The position numbers and the translations under genes are program-made. From CAUPWF01 sp036656795 (GTDB lineage: Bacteria > Bacillota > Clostridia > Lachnospirales > Lachnospiraceae): 26,330 nucleotides of DNA. Each line of letters starts with the position of its first letter. Within the stretch, counting starts at the first letter, position 1. Location of the stretch: contig JAVXHR010000026.1 in assembly GCA_036656795.1 (NCBI GenBank), positions 1 to 26,330 of the forward strand, in the 5' to 3' direction. This document shows positions 14,170 to 22,118 of this stretch, in pieces. The notes beneath the pieces are model-generated. The model was not told the origin of the DNA. It saw only the letters and a program-made list of their open reading frames with translations, and searched no databases.

Positions 14170-14382
14170 ATGAATGATAATGAACGCCCTCATATTTTTA
14201 TAAATTTTTTTATACGTTTAATTTTAGGAGTTGGAGTTATTTTTTTTGTAAATGAATATTTAACTTACCGAGACATTTCAATTGCTGTAGGAATGAATAT
14301 AACAACTTTTTTGACATGTGGAATCTTCGGAATACCAGGGGTTGCACTACTTTATGGAATCTTATTTTATCAAAATATGTAA
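14170..14382 (+). CDS. bofA: Pro-sigma-K processing inhibitor BofA family protein
   Basis: A 70-aa membrane protein with two hydrophobic segments (about residues 8-25 and 43-66) and the BofA-type end GMNITTFLTCGIFGIPGVALLYGI. In Bacillus, BofA sits in the mother-cell membrane around the forespore with SpoIVFA and holds the SpoIVFB protease inactive until the forespore signals, so it times sigma-K activation. AGGAA precedes the ATG. It is divergent from the YaaL-like gene, matching the conserved yaaL-bofA pairing. Its presence is direct support for a sporulating host. The N-terminal half is more divergent than usual. Confidence 0.85.
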   Translation: MNDNERPHIFINFFIRLILGVGVIFFVNEYLTYRDISIAVGMNITTFLTCGIFGIPGVALLYGILFYQNM

Positions 14383-14418
14383 AGGTTGCACAAAGATAAT
14401 ATATTTTCAAATATGATA

Positions 14419-14446
14419 TGGACAACATTAAAAACTGTGTTATAAT
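14419..14446 (+). promoter_or_regulatory. Promoter of the Tad pilus operon
   Basis: TGGACA (14419-14424, five of six consensus bases), a 16-nt spacer and TATAAT (14441-14446). The start of tadZ is about 100 nt downstream, so there is a leader of about 100 nt with a small TGCC/GGCA hairpin near 14483-14496. Confidence 0.65.
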
Positions 14447-14554
14447 ACACCGTACAAGTCGTAATAATCTTAGTTTCAAAAGTGCCAGTTCCGGCATATA
14501 ATTCAATCAATTAAATTTAATAAGAAATACTCATGAAAGACAAGGAGGGATACG

Positions 14555-15511
14555 TTGAATCGTAAGAACTTTGTGATATGTGATAGCGAACAGTCCTATG
14601 CACATCATCTGATGGAGATGTTATCCATAAAAAAGGAATTTACGTTGCAAGTTCGTACATGCACAACTTTAGAAAGTGTATTGGAGTTGGAAAAGAATCA
14701 AATTATCGACATTTTACTAATAGAAGAAAGCTATCCAAAGGATCAACGGCATAAAATTAACAGCATCTATACATTCGTATTAACCAGAGGTGGCAATTCA
14801 GACATTGCGGAAGATGAAACAGGTATCTATAAGTACCAGTCTTCTGATGCAATTTATATACAAATATTGCAGGCATGTCAGAATAAAAAAGGAGAACTCC
14901 TACAGATGTTAGCTAAGGAAAGGCGAAAAGTAATTGGTGTTTATTCTCCAATACACAGGATTGGAAAGACAACATTCGCATTAATACTGGGAAAAGAGTT
15001 GGCAAAAAGAGGGAGTGTCCTATATCTTAACTTGGAAGAATATGCAGGAGAGGGAGGTCATTTTCCAAAAGAAGCAAAGAAAACCATGGAAGATCTATTG
15101 TATTATGCAAAACAAGAGGAAGAAAATCTAGGATTTCGTATGAGTGGAATGGTAGAACAGATAGAGGAATTAGATTATATTCCACCAATTAAGACAGCGG
15201 TGGATTTAAAAGCAGTATCCTCAGAGGAATGGAGAGAATTATTGCAGCAGATATTAGAAAAAAGTATCTATGAGACCATTATTTTAGATTTGTCAGAAAG
15301 TGTACAGGGTTTGTTAGAGATATTAGGTATATGTAATGTGATATATATGCCAATAAGAAAAGATAGATTTTCCCAAGCAAAAGTGAGGAGTTATGAAATG
15401 AATCTGCAAGTATTACATTGTGAAAAGCTTGAGGAAGTAACGAAAAAGATATTGTTACCACGAGAAATAACAGACTATGTAAAAGAGTTGCTCAAAGGAG
15501 AACCTGTATGA
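14555..15511 (+). CDS. tadZ: TadZ/CpaE-like pilus assembly ATPase
   Basis: A 318-aa protein starting at TTG with AAGGAGGGA upstream. Residues about 1-110 form a receiver-like domain without an obvious phosphoacceptor pattern. About 120-310 is a MinD/ParA-type P-loop domain. The Walker A is deviant and degenerate: YSPIHRIGKTT with Lys138, lacking the leading KGG of true MinD proteins. A hydrophobic strand ending ETIILDLSE corresponds to Walker B. TadZ places the Tad secretion apparatus at its site in the cell. It is the first gene of the operon and overlaps the next by 4 nt. Confidence 0.82.
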   Translation: MNRKNFVICDSEQSYAHHLMEMLSIKKEFTLQVRTCTTLESVLELEKNQIIDILLIEESYPKDQRHKINSIYTFVLTRGGNSDIAEDETGIYKYQSSDAIYIQILQACQNKKGELLQMLAKERRKVIGVYSPIHRIGKTTFALILGKELAKRGSVLYLNLEEYAGEGGHFPKEAKKTMEDLLYYAKQEEENLGFRMSGMVEQIEELDYIPPIKTAVDLKAVSSEEWRELLQQILEKSIYETIILDLSESVQGLLEILGICNVIYMPIRKDRFSQAKVRSYEMNLQVLHCEKLEEVTKKILLPREITDYVKELLKGEPV

Positions 15512-16728
15512 ATCGTGCAGAACAATTACATAGAAGAATTCTAGAAGAACTGGATCTGTCAGAAGAAGTAGAAGAAGAGGCTTTAACAGAGCTTATCCAT
15601 CGTGTACTGGAAGAAGAGGGGGCAAAAGAATATATCTCACTTCAGGAAAAAGTACAATTGGGAAAGCAGTTATTTAATGCATTTCGTAAGCTAGATATCT
15701 TACAAGAGCTTATAGAAGATGAAGAAATCACAGAAATTATGATTAATGGAACCCAGGATATATTTATAGAAAAGGCAGGCCACATTATTAAACTTGAGAA
15801 ACGATTTGCAACTCGTGGGAAATTAGAAGATGTTATACAGCAAATCGTATCGGGTTCCAATCGGCTTGTGAATGAGGCAACTCCCATAGTAGATGCAAGA
15901 TTGGAGGACGGTTCCAGAGTTAACATTGTGTTATATCCTATTGCAATAGAAGGACCTATCGTTACGATTAGAAAATTTCCAAAAGACATCATTACTATGC
16001 AACAATTAATACGATGGGGTGCAATTAATGAAGAAGTTGTTTCTTTTTTGGAGATATTAATCAAAGCAAGATACAACATATTTATCAGTGGTGGAACGGG
16101 TTCCGGAAAAACTACATTTCTGAATGCATTGTCGCATTATATTCCAAAAGATGAACGTATTATTACGATTGAAGATAACGCAGAATTACAAATTAGAGAA
16201 GTTCCGAATCTAGTTCGTTTAGAAGCAAGAAATGCGAATACAGAGGGGGCAGGAGCAATCGGAATTCGTGAATTGATTCATGCGGCACTTCGTATGAGAC
16301 CAGATAGAATTATAGTGGGAGAAGTGCGTGGAAAAGAAGCAATTGATATGCTACAAGCTATGAATACAGGGCATGATGGATCCTTAAGTACAGGACATGC
16401 CAATACACCTAGAGATATGTTGAGTCGGTTGGAAACAATGGTTTTAATGGGAATGGAGTTGCCGTTACAGGCGATTCAAAGACAGATAGCTTCGGGTGTA
16501 GATATAATTGTGCATCTAGGGAGAATGCGAGATAAGAGCAGAAAAGTGATAGAGATAGTTGAGATTCTTGGCTATCGAAGAAATGAGATTCAGATACACA
16601 CGTTGTATGAATTTCAAGAAGTAGAATCTCAAGGAACCAAAATCGAGGGGGTGTGGAAAAAAATTGAAGAAATTACACATAGAGAAAAGTTATTGGCAGC
16701 AGGATATTCAGAAGAAAGAATATATTAG
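15508..16728 (+). CDS. tadA: Tad secretion ATPase (CpaF/TadA family)
   Basis: A 406-aa hexameric secretion ATPase that powers pilus assembly at the inner face of the membrane. Walker A is SGGTGSGKTT with Lys201, the Asp box reads IITIEDNAEL, Walker B is RPDRIIVGEVRG, and the His box is GHDGSLSTGHANTP. The N-terminal domain (about 1-170) is the helical CpaF type with EITEIMINGTQDIFIE. Length is normal. ATG overlaps the tadZ stop, and its 3' end overlaps the frame of the next gene by about 65 nt. Confidence 0.96.
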   Translation: MNRAEQLHRRILEELDLSEEVEEEALTELIHRVLEEEGAKEYISLQEKVQLGKQLFNAFRKLDILQELIEDEEITEIMINGTQDIFIEKAGHIIKLEKRFATRGKLEDVIQQIVSGSNRLVNEATPIVDARLEDGSRVNIVLYPIAIEGPIVTIRKFPKDIITMQQLIRWGAINEEVVSFLEILIKARYNIFISGGTGSGKTTFLNALSHYIPKDERIITIEDNAELQIREVPNLVRLEARNANTEGAGAIGIRELIHAALRMRPDRIIVGEVRGKEAIDMLQAMNTGHDGSLSTGHANTPRDMLSRLETMVLMGMELPLQAIQRQIASGVDIIVHLGRMRDKSRKVIEIVEILGYRRNEIQIHTLYEFQEVESQGTKIEGVWKKIEEITHREKLLAAGYSEERIY

Positions 16729-17422
16729 AGCAGTCCTGCAGGGGCTGATTCTACAAGGGTGTATTGCTTATCTATTCTATCAATCTTATCTTATGCTGCT
16801 GTTATTAACACCTTTACAGATTGCATATCTAAGATCATGGAATCAAGCCTGTATTAGACAAAAAAAGGAAGAATTTCAATTACAATTTAAAGAGTCTATG
16901 CAAGCACTTTCGGCAGCATTGAATGTGGGATATTCTATGGAAAATGCATTGAAAGAAACATTAAAAGACCTTAGGTTAATGTATGATTCAGAGAAACGAA
17001 TCATACAAGAATTTATATACATGATACGTCAACTTAATATGAATCTTACGGTGGAACAAGTTCTTCAAGAGTTTTCAATACGTGTAGAACAAGAAGATGT
17101 GCAAAATTTTGTGACAGTATTTGTAATGGCTAAGAGAAGTGGAGGAGATATGATAGGAATCTTGCGGAATGCAATCCGACAAATATGTGACAAAGTAGAA
17201 GCGAAACGTGAAATTCAAACAATGATGACTGCAAAGAAATTGGAATTTCGTGTAATGTCAATGATTCCGTTTGGAATTATATTCTATATGCAACTTAGTT
17301 TTCCTGAGTTCATGGAGGTACTCTATGGAAATACAGTTGGCATGATTATCATGACAGGTTGTCTTATGTTATATCTGGTAGCGTATTGGCTTGGAAAAAG
17401 AATCATAGAAATCGAGGTGTAG
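16664..17422 (+). CDS. tadB: Tad platform protein TadB-like (type II secretion F domain)
   Basis: A 252-aa integral membrane protein. Two membrane segments lie near the N-terminus (about 22-50), a T2SF cytoplasmic domain spans about 58-195 (FKESMQALSAALNVGYSMENALKE, then VFVMAKRSGGDMIGILRNA), and two C-terminal segments lie at about 200-245. It forms the inner-membrane platform with TadC under the ATPase. The start is taken as TTG 16664, with GAGGGGG about 12 nt upstream, inside the end of tadA. No in-frame ATG leaves the N-terminus intact, so a non-ATG start with a long overlap is most likely. Confidence 0.82.
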   Translation: MKKLHIEKSYWQQDIQKKEYIRAVLQGLILQGCIAYLFYQSYLMLLLLTPLQIAYLRSWNQACIRQKKEEFQLQFKESMQALSAALNVGYSMENALKETLKDLRLMYDSEKRIIQEFIYMIRQLNMNLTVEQVLQEFSIRVEQEDVQNFVTVFVMAKRSGGDMIGILRNAIRQICDKVEAKREIQTMMTAKKLEFRVMSMIPFGIIFYMQLSFPEFMEVLYGNTVGMIIMTGCLMLYLVAYWLGKRIIEIEV

Positions 17423-17432
17423 GTATAAAACA

Positions 17433-18743
17433 ATGATTGTATGTGGGATAAACTATCTAGTACTTATAATTTTGTGGTGGTGCGCAAAAAAAGAGAAATT
17501 GCCTCCTTGGTGTGCAAAAAAAGAAATCAAGCAAATCTATCTTATATTATGTTGTGCAACAACTCTAGCGATGATTCTGTTTTCTATGGAAAGAAAGGAT
17601 ATGAGAAAAACAGATGGAACGGTAAGACGCAATTCTTACGGAGAGGGAAGCAGAAAAGAGACATTAGAAGCAACAGTAGGTAAAAAAACAGGAAAAAAAG
17701 CAAAAAAAATAGAATTAGAAATAGAAATACCGGAAAGGAAATATTCTAAAAAAGAGATTCAAAAAGTATTTCAAAGGGTAATGAAAGAGCTGGATCTTAT
17801 GATTCTAGGAAAAAATAAAAGTTTAGATTATATTAATCAGAATCTGAATTTAGTTACAAGTATACCGGGAGAATCAATAGAGGTATCGTGGGAAGTAGAC
17901 CATTATGAGGTGGTAAATGTATATGGAGAGCTTCAATTAGATCAGCTGACAAAAGAAGGAACTTTAGTGGAGTTAAAAGGAACATTATCTTATGAAGGAG
18001 AAGAGGCACAATATATTACAAATATTATGGTATATCCACCCAAACAGACAAACACACAAGAACTGATACACAGTATTAAGCAACTGATTACAGAAGAAGA
18101 ACAAAAGACGAAGGAATTGGAAGTGGTTACATTACCTAAAAAAGTAGAGGGAAAATCTATTAGATGGGCAGTCCCAAAACATAGAGATGGGTATTGGATT
18201 TTATGTCTGGGATTATTGTGTGCAGGGTTAATTCTCGTTCAAAAAAAACACAAGGTGGAACAAGAAAAAAAGAAACGAAAGTATCAGATGATGCTCGATT
18301 ATCCGGAGCTTATCAATAAATTCACTTTATTAGTTGGAGCCGGAATGACCATAAGAAATGTATGGAAACGAATGGTGTCAGACTATCAAGAGCAACAGGA
18401 TATTCTTGGAACCCGTTATGCATATGAAGAGATGCGCTACACGTATCATGAGATGCAGGGGGGAATCTCGGAGATAGAAAGTTACGAGCGTTTTGGGAAG
18501 CGATGTGGACAACCATCATATCTAAAGTTTGGAGCTTTGCTTTCGCAAAATCTAAGAAAAGGAACAAAAGGTTTGGTTGAATTATTGACATTAGAAGCAA
18601 TACAGGCGTTTGAGGAACGAAAAAGTCTGGCAAAACGATTGGGAGAGGAGGCGAGTACAAAGTTGTTAGTGCCCATGTTTTTGATGTTAGTAATTGTATT
18701 AATTATTATAATTATACCTGCATTCTTATCGATTCAGCTGTAG
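17433..18743 (+). CDS. tadC: Tad platform protein TadC-like with a large N-terminal insertion
   Basis: A 436-aa protein, about 130 residues longer than usual TadC. Two membrane segments (about 3-16 and 33-50) are followed by a Lys/Arg-rich linker and a domain of about 150 residues (90-235) rich in beta strands. A third segment lies at about 252-270. The T2SF domain (about 285-410) contains DYPELINKFTLLVGAGMTIRNVW and GGISEIESYERFGKRCG, and a last membrane segment lies at 414-434. The C-terminal half identifies it as TadC. The N-terminal inserted domain has no family I recognise and is probably on the far side of the membrane. Codons 14-30 contain a short tandem duplication (WCAKKE twice). Confidence 0.8.
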   Translation: MIVCGINYLVLIILWWCAKKEKLPPWCAKKEIKQIYLILCCATTLAMILFSMERKDMRKTDGTVRRNSYGEGSRKETLEATVGKKTGKKAKKIELEIEIPERKYSKKEIQKVFQRVMKELDLMILGKNKSLDYINQNLNLVTSIPGESIEVSWEVDHYEVVNVYGELQLDQLTKEGTLVELKGTLSYEGEEAQYITNIMVYPPKQTNTQELIHSIKQLITEEEQKTKELEVVTLPKKVEGKSIRWAVPKHRDGYWILCLGLLCAGLILVQKKHKVEQEKKKRKYQMMLDYPELINKFTLLVGAGMTIRNVWKRMVSDYQEQQDILGTRYAYEEMRYTYHEMQGGISEIESYERFGKRCGQPSYLKFGALLSQNLRKGTKGLVELLTLEAIQAFEERKSLAKRLGEEASTKLLVPMFLMLVIVLIIIIIPAFLSIQL

Positions 18744-18774
18744 AAATAAGAAAGTGGGAAAGGGGGTGAGCAAC

Positions 18775-18963
18775 ATGAAACGAATAAAAAACAAGTTACA
18801 TCATTATCTGTTAATATTACAAGAAGAAAAAGGAATTGGAGTGGTAGAAGTAATCTTGATATTAGTGGTACTTATTGGATTAGTGATTATATTCAAATCC
18901 CAATTGACTAGTTTAGTATCTGCCATCTTCCAAAAGATAACAAGTGAAAGTGCTGGAATCTGA
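18775..18963 (+). CDS. flp: Flp-type (type IVb) major pilin
   Basis: A 62-aa prepilin. A basic leader of 20 residues ends KG, with the mature N-terminus IGVVEVILILVVLIGLVIIF and Glu at position +5, as required by type IV prepilin peptidases. The mature protein is about 42 residues, within the short Flp size range, with one hydrophobic helix and a short polar tail. Start 18775 was chosen for the AAAGGGGGTGA site; an in-frame ATG at 18754 is less good. The stop codon shares one base with the next start. It would be processed by the TadV-like peptidase encoded at 21227 and polymerised by TadA/B/C. Confidence 0.85.
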   Translation: MKRIKNKLHHYLLILQEEKGIGVVEVILILVVLIGLVIIFKSQLTSLVSAIFQKITSESAGI

Positions 18964-20336
18964 TGTTAGAACAAACAAAAAAGGGAGAAATCACAGCATT
19001 TTTAAGTTTAATCTTTATCTTATTACTTTCATTTATAGGTTCTATTCTAGAAAGTGCTTCCATACAGGTTTCAAAAAATTATGTGCGAACAGATACCACA
19101 AGAGCAATGGAATCTGTATTTGCAGAGTATCAAAAAGAATTATTGGAAGCATATGATCTCTTCGGGCTAGAAGCCACTTATGAAACAGGAAACTATAGAG
19201 AACAGAATGTATTAAGACGCATGGAATATTATGGCGCACCCACAGGGGATAAGCAGATAAATAAAATACAAGTATTAACGGACCAAGGTGGAAAGCCATG
19301 TAGAGAACAGGTATATGCGTACATGAGTCATAAGATGGGAGTCAATGGGATTGCAGAGATGCTTAGTACCACGACATTATGGGAAGAACAAGAATCAAAA
19401 TCAAAGGAATATCAGCAAGAAGATATCCAGACAAATAAGAACTTAGATACTATATTGATAGAGAAAGATACCACATTACCAAAAGAAAACAATCCGCTAG
19501 AAACTATTTCAAATCTAAAGAAATCAAATCTATTATCTGTTGTCATGAAAAAATCTGACACCATCTCCAATAAAACAATTTCAAGTACAGACTTGCCATC
19601 AGTTAGAAACAAAAATCAAGGATATGGAACATTTACTTCCACAATGGAAGGAGGTACAAGTTCAAAACTTTATTTAGGGGCTTATATATTGGAACACTTT
19701 AAACATGTGGTAACTCCACATGAGGACGGAGCGCTTTCTTATGAAGTGGAGTATATTATCGGTGGAAAGACCTGTGATAAAGAGAATCTAGAAACAGTGG
19801 TAAAAAAACTAATTGCGATGCGATATGTTCCTAATTATGCATATCTGATGACAGATACGAAAAAGAAAGCAGAGGCAGGAGTGATGGCAGCCACATTATG
19901 TAGTGCCTTAGCATTGCCTGCAATTACAGAGGTGGCAAAGCAGGCAATACTACTTGCCTGGGCATATGGAGAAAGTATTATGGATATCAGGTCCTTATTG
20001 GCAGGCCATAAAATTCCATTGTTAAAGACAACAGAAAGTTGGCAGCTGCAATTAGAAGAACTGCTTCAACTTGGGACACAAGAAGACCCAAAAGACGGAA
20101 ATGATATAGAGGGTGGCTACACCTATGCAGAATATCTTCGGGTATTGTTATTTTTAGAAGGTGAGCAGAAATTAACCATGCGTATGTTAGACGTAATTGA
20201 AAGAAATATTCAAATGGAATATGGAGCTTCATTCTTTAAGGTGGATCAATGCATTAGTAAAGTAGAGGTTGACAGTACTTGCAGGCTTCGAAGAAACATT
20301 CAATATAAGTTTAAGACAGTCTATGGATATCAGTAA
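18963..20336 (+). CDS. Large Tad-locus pseudopilin-like protein (DUF5702 type)
   Basis: A 457-aa protein. The start overlaps the flp stop by one base and has no strong ribosome site of its own, so it is probably made by translational coupling. A short N-terminus (KKGEITAFLSLIFILLLSFIGSILE) forms one hydrophobic segment with Glu after Gly, as in pilin-like proteins. The rest is predicted soluble and outside the membrane, with a Ser/Thr/Lys-rich central part (about 135-230), then a second mostly helical half with a hydrophobic helix around 305-330. I recognise the overall form as the DUF5702 proteins found in Lachnospiraceae tad clusters. A TadG-like role at the pilus base is inference. Confidence 0.7.
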   Translation: MLEQTKKGEITAFLSLIFILLLSFIGSILESASIQVSKNYVRTDTTRAMESVFAEYQKELLEAYDLFGLEATYETGNYREQNVLRRMEYYGAPTGDKQINKIQVLTDQGGKPCREQVYAYMSHKMGVNGIAEMLSTTTLWEEQESKSKEYQQEDIQTNKNLDTILIEKDTTLPKENNPLETISNLKKSNLLSVVMKKSDTISNKTISSTDLPSVRNKNQGYGTFTSTMEGGTSSKLYLGAYILEHFKHVVTPHEDGALSYEVEYIIGGKTCDKENLETVVKKLIAMRYVPNYAYLMTDTKKKAEAGVMAATLCSALALPAITEVAKQAILLAWAYGESIMDIRSLLAGHKIPLLKTTESWQLQLEELLQLGTQEDPKDGNDIEGGYTYAEYLRVLLFLEGEQKLTMRMLDVIERNIQMEYGASFFKVDQCISKVEVDSTCRLRRNIQYKFKTVYGYQ

Positions 20337-20362
20337 AAAAGCAGGGAGAGAGGTGAATATCG

Positions 20363-20584
20363 ATGTCCTTTTTATCGAAATATATGCAAAAACAAACCGT
20401 GCAGATCAACCATAAAAAACGAAAGGAGAAAGACTCTTGTGCGTTACAATCATTCAAAAGAAAATCCCACACATATAAAAAGGGCATCGATATTCACCTC
20501 TTATACCGGAAGTGTTACCGTAGAAGCGTCACTAGTAGTTCCCGTGTTTTTCTTAGCAGTTGTTTGTCTGATTTACCTTCTTGA
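20363..20584 (+). CDS. Small ORF overlapping the tadE start (leader or misframed start)
   Basis: ATG 20363 has a strong GGGAGAGAGGTGAA site 27 nt after the previous stop and would encode 73 residues. The first part is very basic (NHKKRKEK), and from 20439 on the tadE gene runs in another frame over it. The first 25 codons are therefore the only region not shared. It may be a coupling leader for tadE, or a sign that tadE once started here before a frameshift. As a protein it looks unremarkable. Confidence 0.3.
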   Translation: MSFLSKYMQKQTVQINHKKRKEKDSCALQSFKRKSHTYKKGIDIHLLYRKCYRRSVTSSSRVFLSSCLSDLPS

Positions 20585-21239
20585 GATTATGGCAATTCAG
20601 ATTAGTATAAGGAATGGATTGCATTATGCCGGGAAAAGGGTATCACAAGAAGCGTATATTACTCCTATGATTTCTTCTTCTGATGTAGAGACAATGGTTG
20701 TACAGACCGTTGGGTCAGAACGTTTGAGAGGAAGTATTGTAGTAGGTGGCAGCAGTGGATTGCATTGTCAGGACTCACGAATTGGGAAGAAAACGGCGGA
20801 AATTAAGATTGTAGTCAAATATAAAGTGCAGTTACCAATTCCCACCTTTGGGAAACTTGCGCTTTCCTGCAAAGACGAGATTCGATGTAAAGGCTGGACA
20901 GGATATGTAAAAGGTGGGTTTGGACAAACAGAAGAGGAAATAGTATATATTACGGAAACAGGTGTTGTATATCACAAAGATTATGAATGTACCTATTTGG
21001 AATTGTCTATTCATAGAGTTTCAGGAGATAGTATAGAGGACTTAAGAAATCAATATCATGGAAGATATTATCCATGTGAAAAATGTGCACATGGGAAGAT
21101 GGAAGGTGGCGTCTATATTACAAATACAGGAGATAGATATCACAATTCACTAAATTGCAGTGGACTAAAACGGAGTATATACGCAGTTCCGTTATCTGAA
21201 GCAGTAGGAAAAGGAGCGTGTTCAAGGTGTGGTCAATAA
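20439..21239 (+). CDS. TadE-like pseudopilin with two C-terminal Cys/His modules
   Basis: A 266-aa protein from GTG 20439, with AAAGGAG about 8 nt upstream. The N-terminal TadE segment (about residues 23-52) reads GSVTVEASLVVPVFFLAVVC, the pilin-like hydrophobic helix with Glu. A soluble domain follows (about 53-160). The end holds two similar modules (about 165-215 and 222-266), each starting VYITxTGxxYH, then a Cys about 5-6 residues later and a closing CxxC (CEKC, CSRC). These look like small metal-binding modules of the Ada-like Cys type and are not usual in TadE. It is a minor pilin in the Tad system and overlaps the next gene by 13 nt. Confidence 0.78.
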   Translation: MRYNHSKENPTHIKRASIFTSYTGSVTVEASLVVPVFFLAVVCLIYLLEIMAIQISIRNGLHYAGKRVSQEAYITPMISSSDVETMVVQTVGSERLRGSIVVGGSSGLHCQDSRIGKKTAEIKIVVKYKVQLPIPTFGKLALSCKDEIRCKGWTGYVKGGFGQTEEEIVYITETGVVYHKDYECTYLELSIHRVSGDSIEDLRNQYHGRYYPCEKCAHGKMEGGVYITNTGDRYHNSLNCSGLKRSIYAVPLSEAVGKGACSRCGQ

Positions 21240-21649
21240 GTCAGATCTATATGGTAGGGTTTTTAGCAGGGTGTGGGTTGATAGATGTAATGTATAAAAA
21301 AATCCCAACAGTATTATTAATCGCCGGAAGCATAGGGGTTGCAATTCTTAGGATTCTTCAGTTTGATGGACAATGGTGGTTATACATGGCAGGAGGGATT
21401 CTGGGTGTAGGTTTTTTGATTCTTAGTAAATATTCAGGAGAGGCCCTTGGCTATGGAGATAGTTGGTTAATCTTGTTATTGGGAATAGGGGTAGGATTAT
21501 GGGAGCTTATTACATTATTAATGCTTGCTTTCTTTTGTTCCGGTGTTGTTGCTATTGGGGGTATGATTGGGGGTAATTGGTCCCGAAAACACGTATTGCC
21601 GTTTGTGCCTTTCTTAACATTGGGGTATGTGGGGGTATTGCTATTATGA
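21227..21649 (+). CDS. tadV: A24-family prepilin peptidase (TadV/CpaA-like)
   Basis: A 140-aa membrane aspartic peptidase that cleaves Flp and TadE-like precursors. The two catalytic Asp lie in GLIDVMYKKIP (near residue 18) and GYGD (near residue 76), with the family-typical GxGD context. About five hydrophobic segments are present, and the length is normal for the short TadV form without a methylase domain. The start is taken as GTG 21227, with AAGGAG 10 nt upstream inside the end of the preceding gene; GTG 21218 is too close to that site. Confidence 0.88.
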   Translation: MWSISQIYMVGFLAGCGLIDVMYKKIPTVLLIAGSIGVAILRILQFDGQWWLYMAGGILGVGFLILSKYSGEALGYGDSWLILLLGIGVGLWELITLLMLAFFCSGVVAIGGMIGGNWSRKHVLPFVPFLTLGYVGVLLL

Positions 21650-22074
21650 AAAAACTGAAAAAAAGTATAATCTCTACAAAATTAAAAGCCAGTGCAACTA
21701 TAGAGATGGCTTATATTATGCCGGTTATCTTATTGGTATTTGTAGCAGCAATGTGTGCTACATTTTATTACCACGATAAAAATATACTAAAAGGAATAAT
21801 ATATGAAACTACAACAATCGGAAGTGAATATATGCGAATAAAAGATGGCCCTAGAGAGGAACAGCTAGAAAGATTCTTTCAACAGCGAATACAAGGAAAA
21901 TTAATATTGTTTCGTGTTGTTACAGCGAAGATTTATTGCATGAACAAAGAAGTGACCATAACAGTAAATGCAAGTAAGGGTGTAATGAAGTTAAAACTTC
22001 AAGGGAAAATGGCAGTAACAGAACCGGAAAAACGAATTAGAGAGATAAGGAGATTAAAAGAGCAAATAAAATAA
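21646..22074 (+). CDS. Second TadE/pilin-like protein
   Basis: A 142-aa protein starting at an ATG that overlaps the TadV stop (ATGA), with GGGGG about 12 nt upstream. Basic N-terminus, then KASATIEMAYIMPVILLVFVAA, a TadE-like hydrophobic segment with Glu after the small-residue run. The remainder is a short alpha/beta extracytoplasmic domain with a very basic C-terminus. It is probably a minor pseudopilin of the same apparatus. Confidence 0.72.
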   Translation: MKKLKKSIISTKLKASATIEMAYIMPVILLVFVAAMCATFYYHDKNILKGIIYETTTIGSEYMRIKDGPREEQLERFFQQRIQGKLILFRVVTAKIYCMNKEVTITVNASKGVMKLKLQGKMAVTEPEKRIREIRRLKEQIK

Positions 22075-22118
22075 CAGATAAAAATGACACAGGCACACGG
22101 AAAAAACAGGAGATGAAT

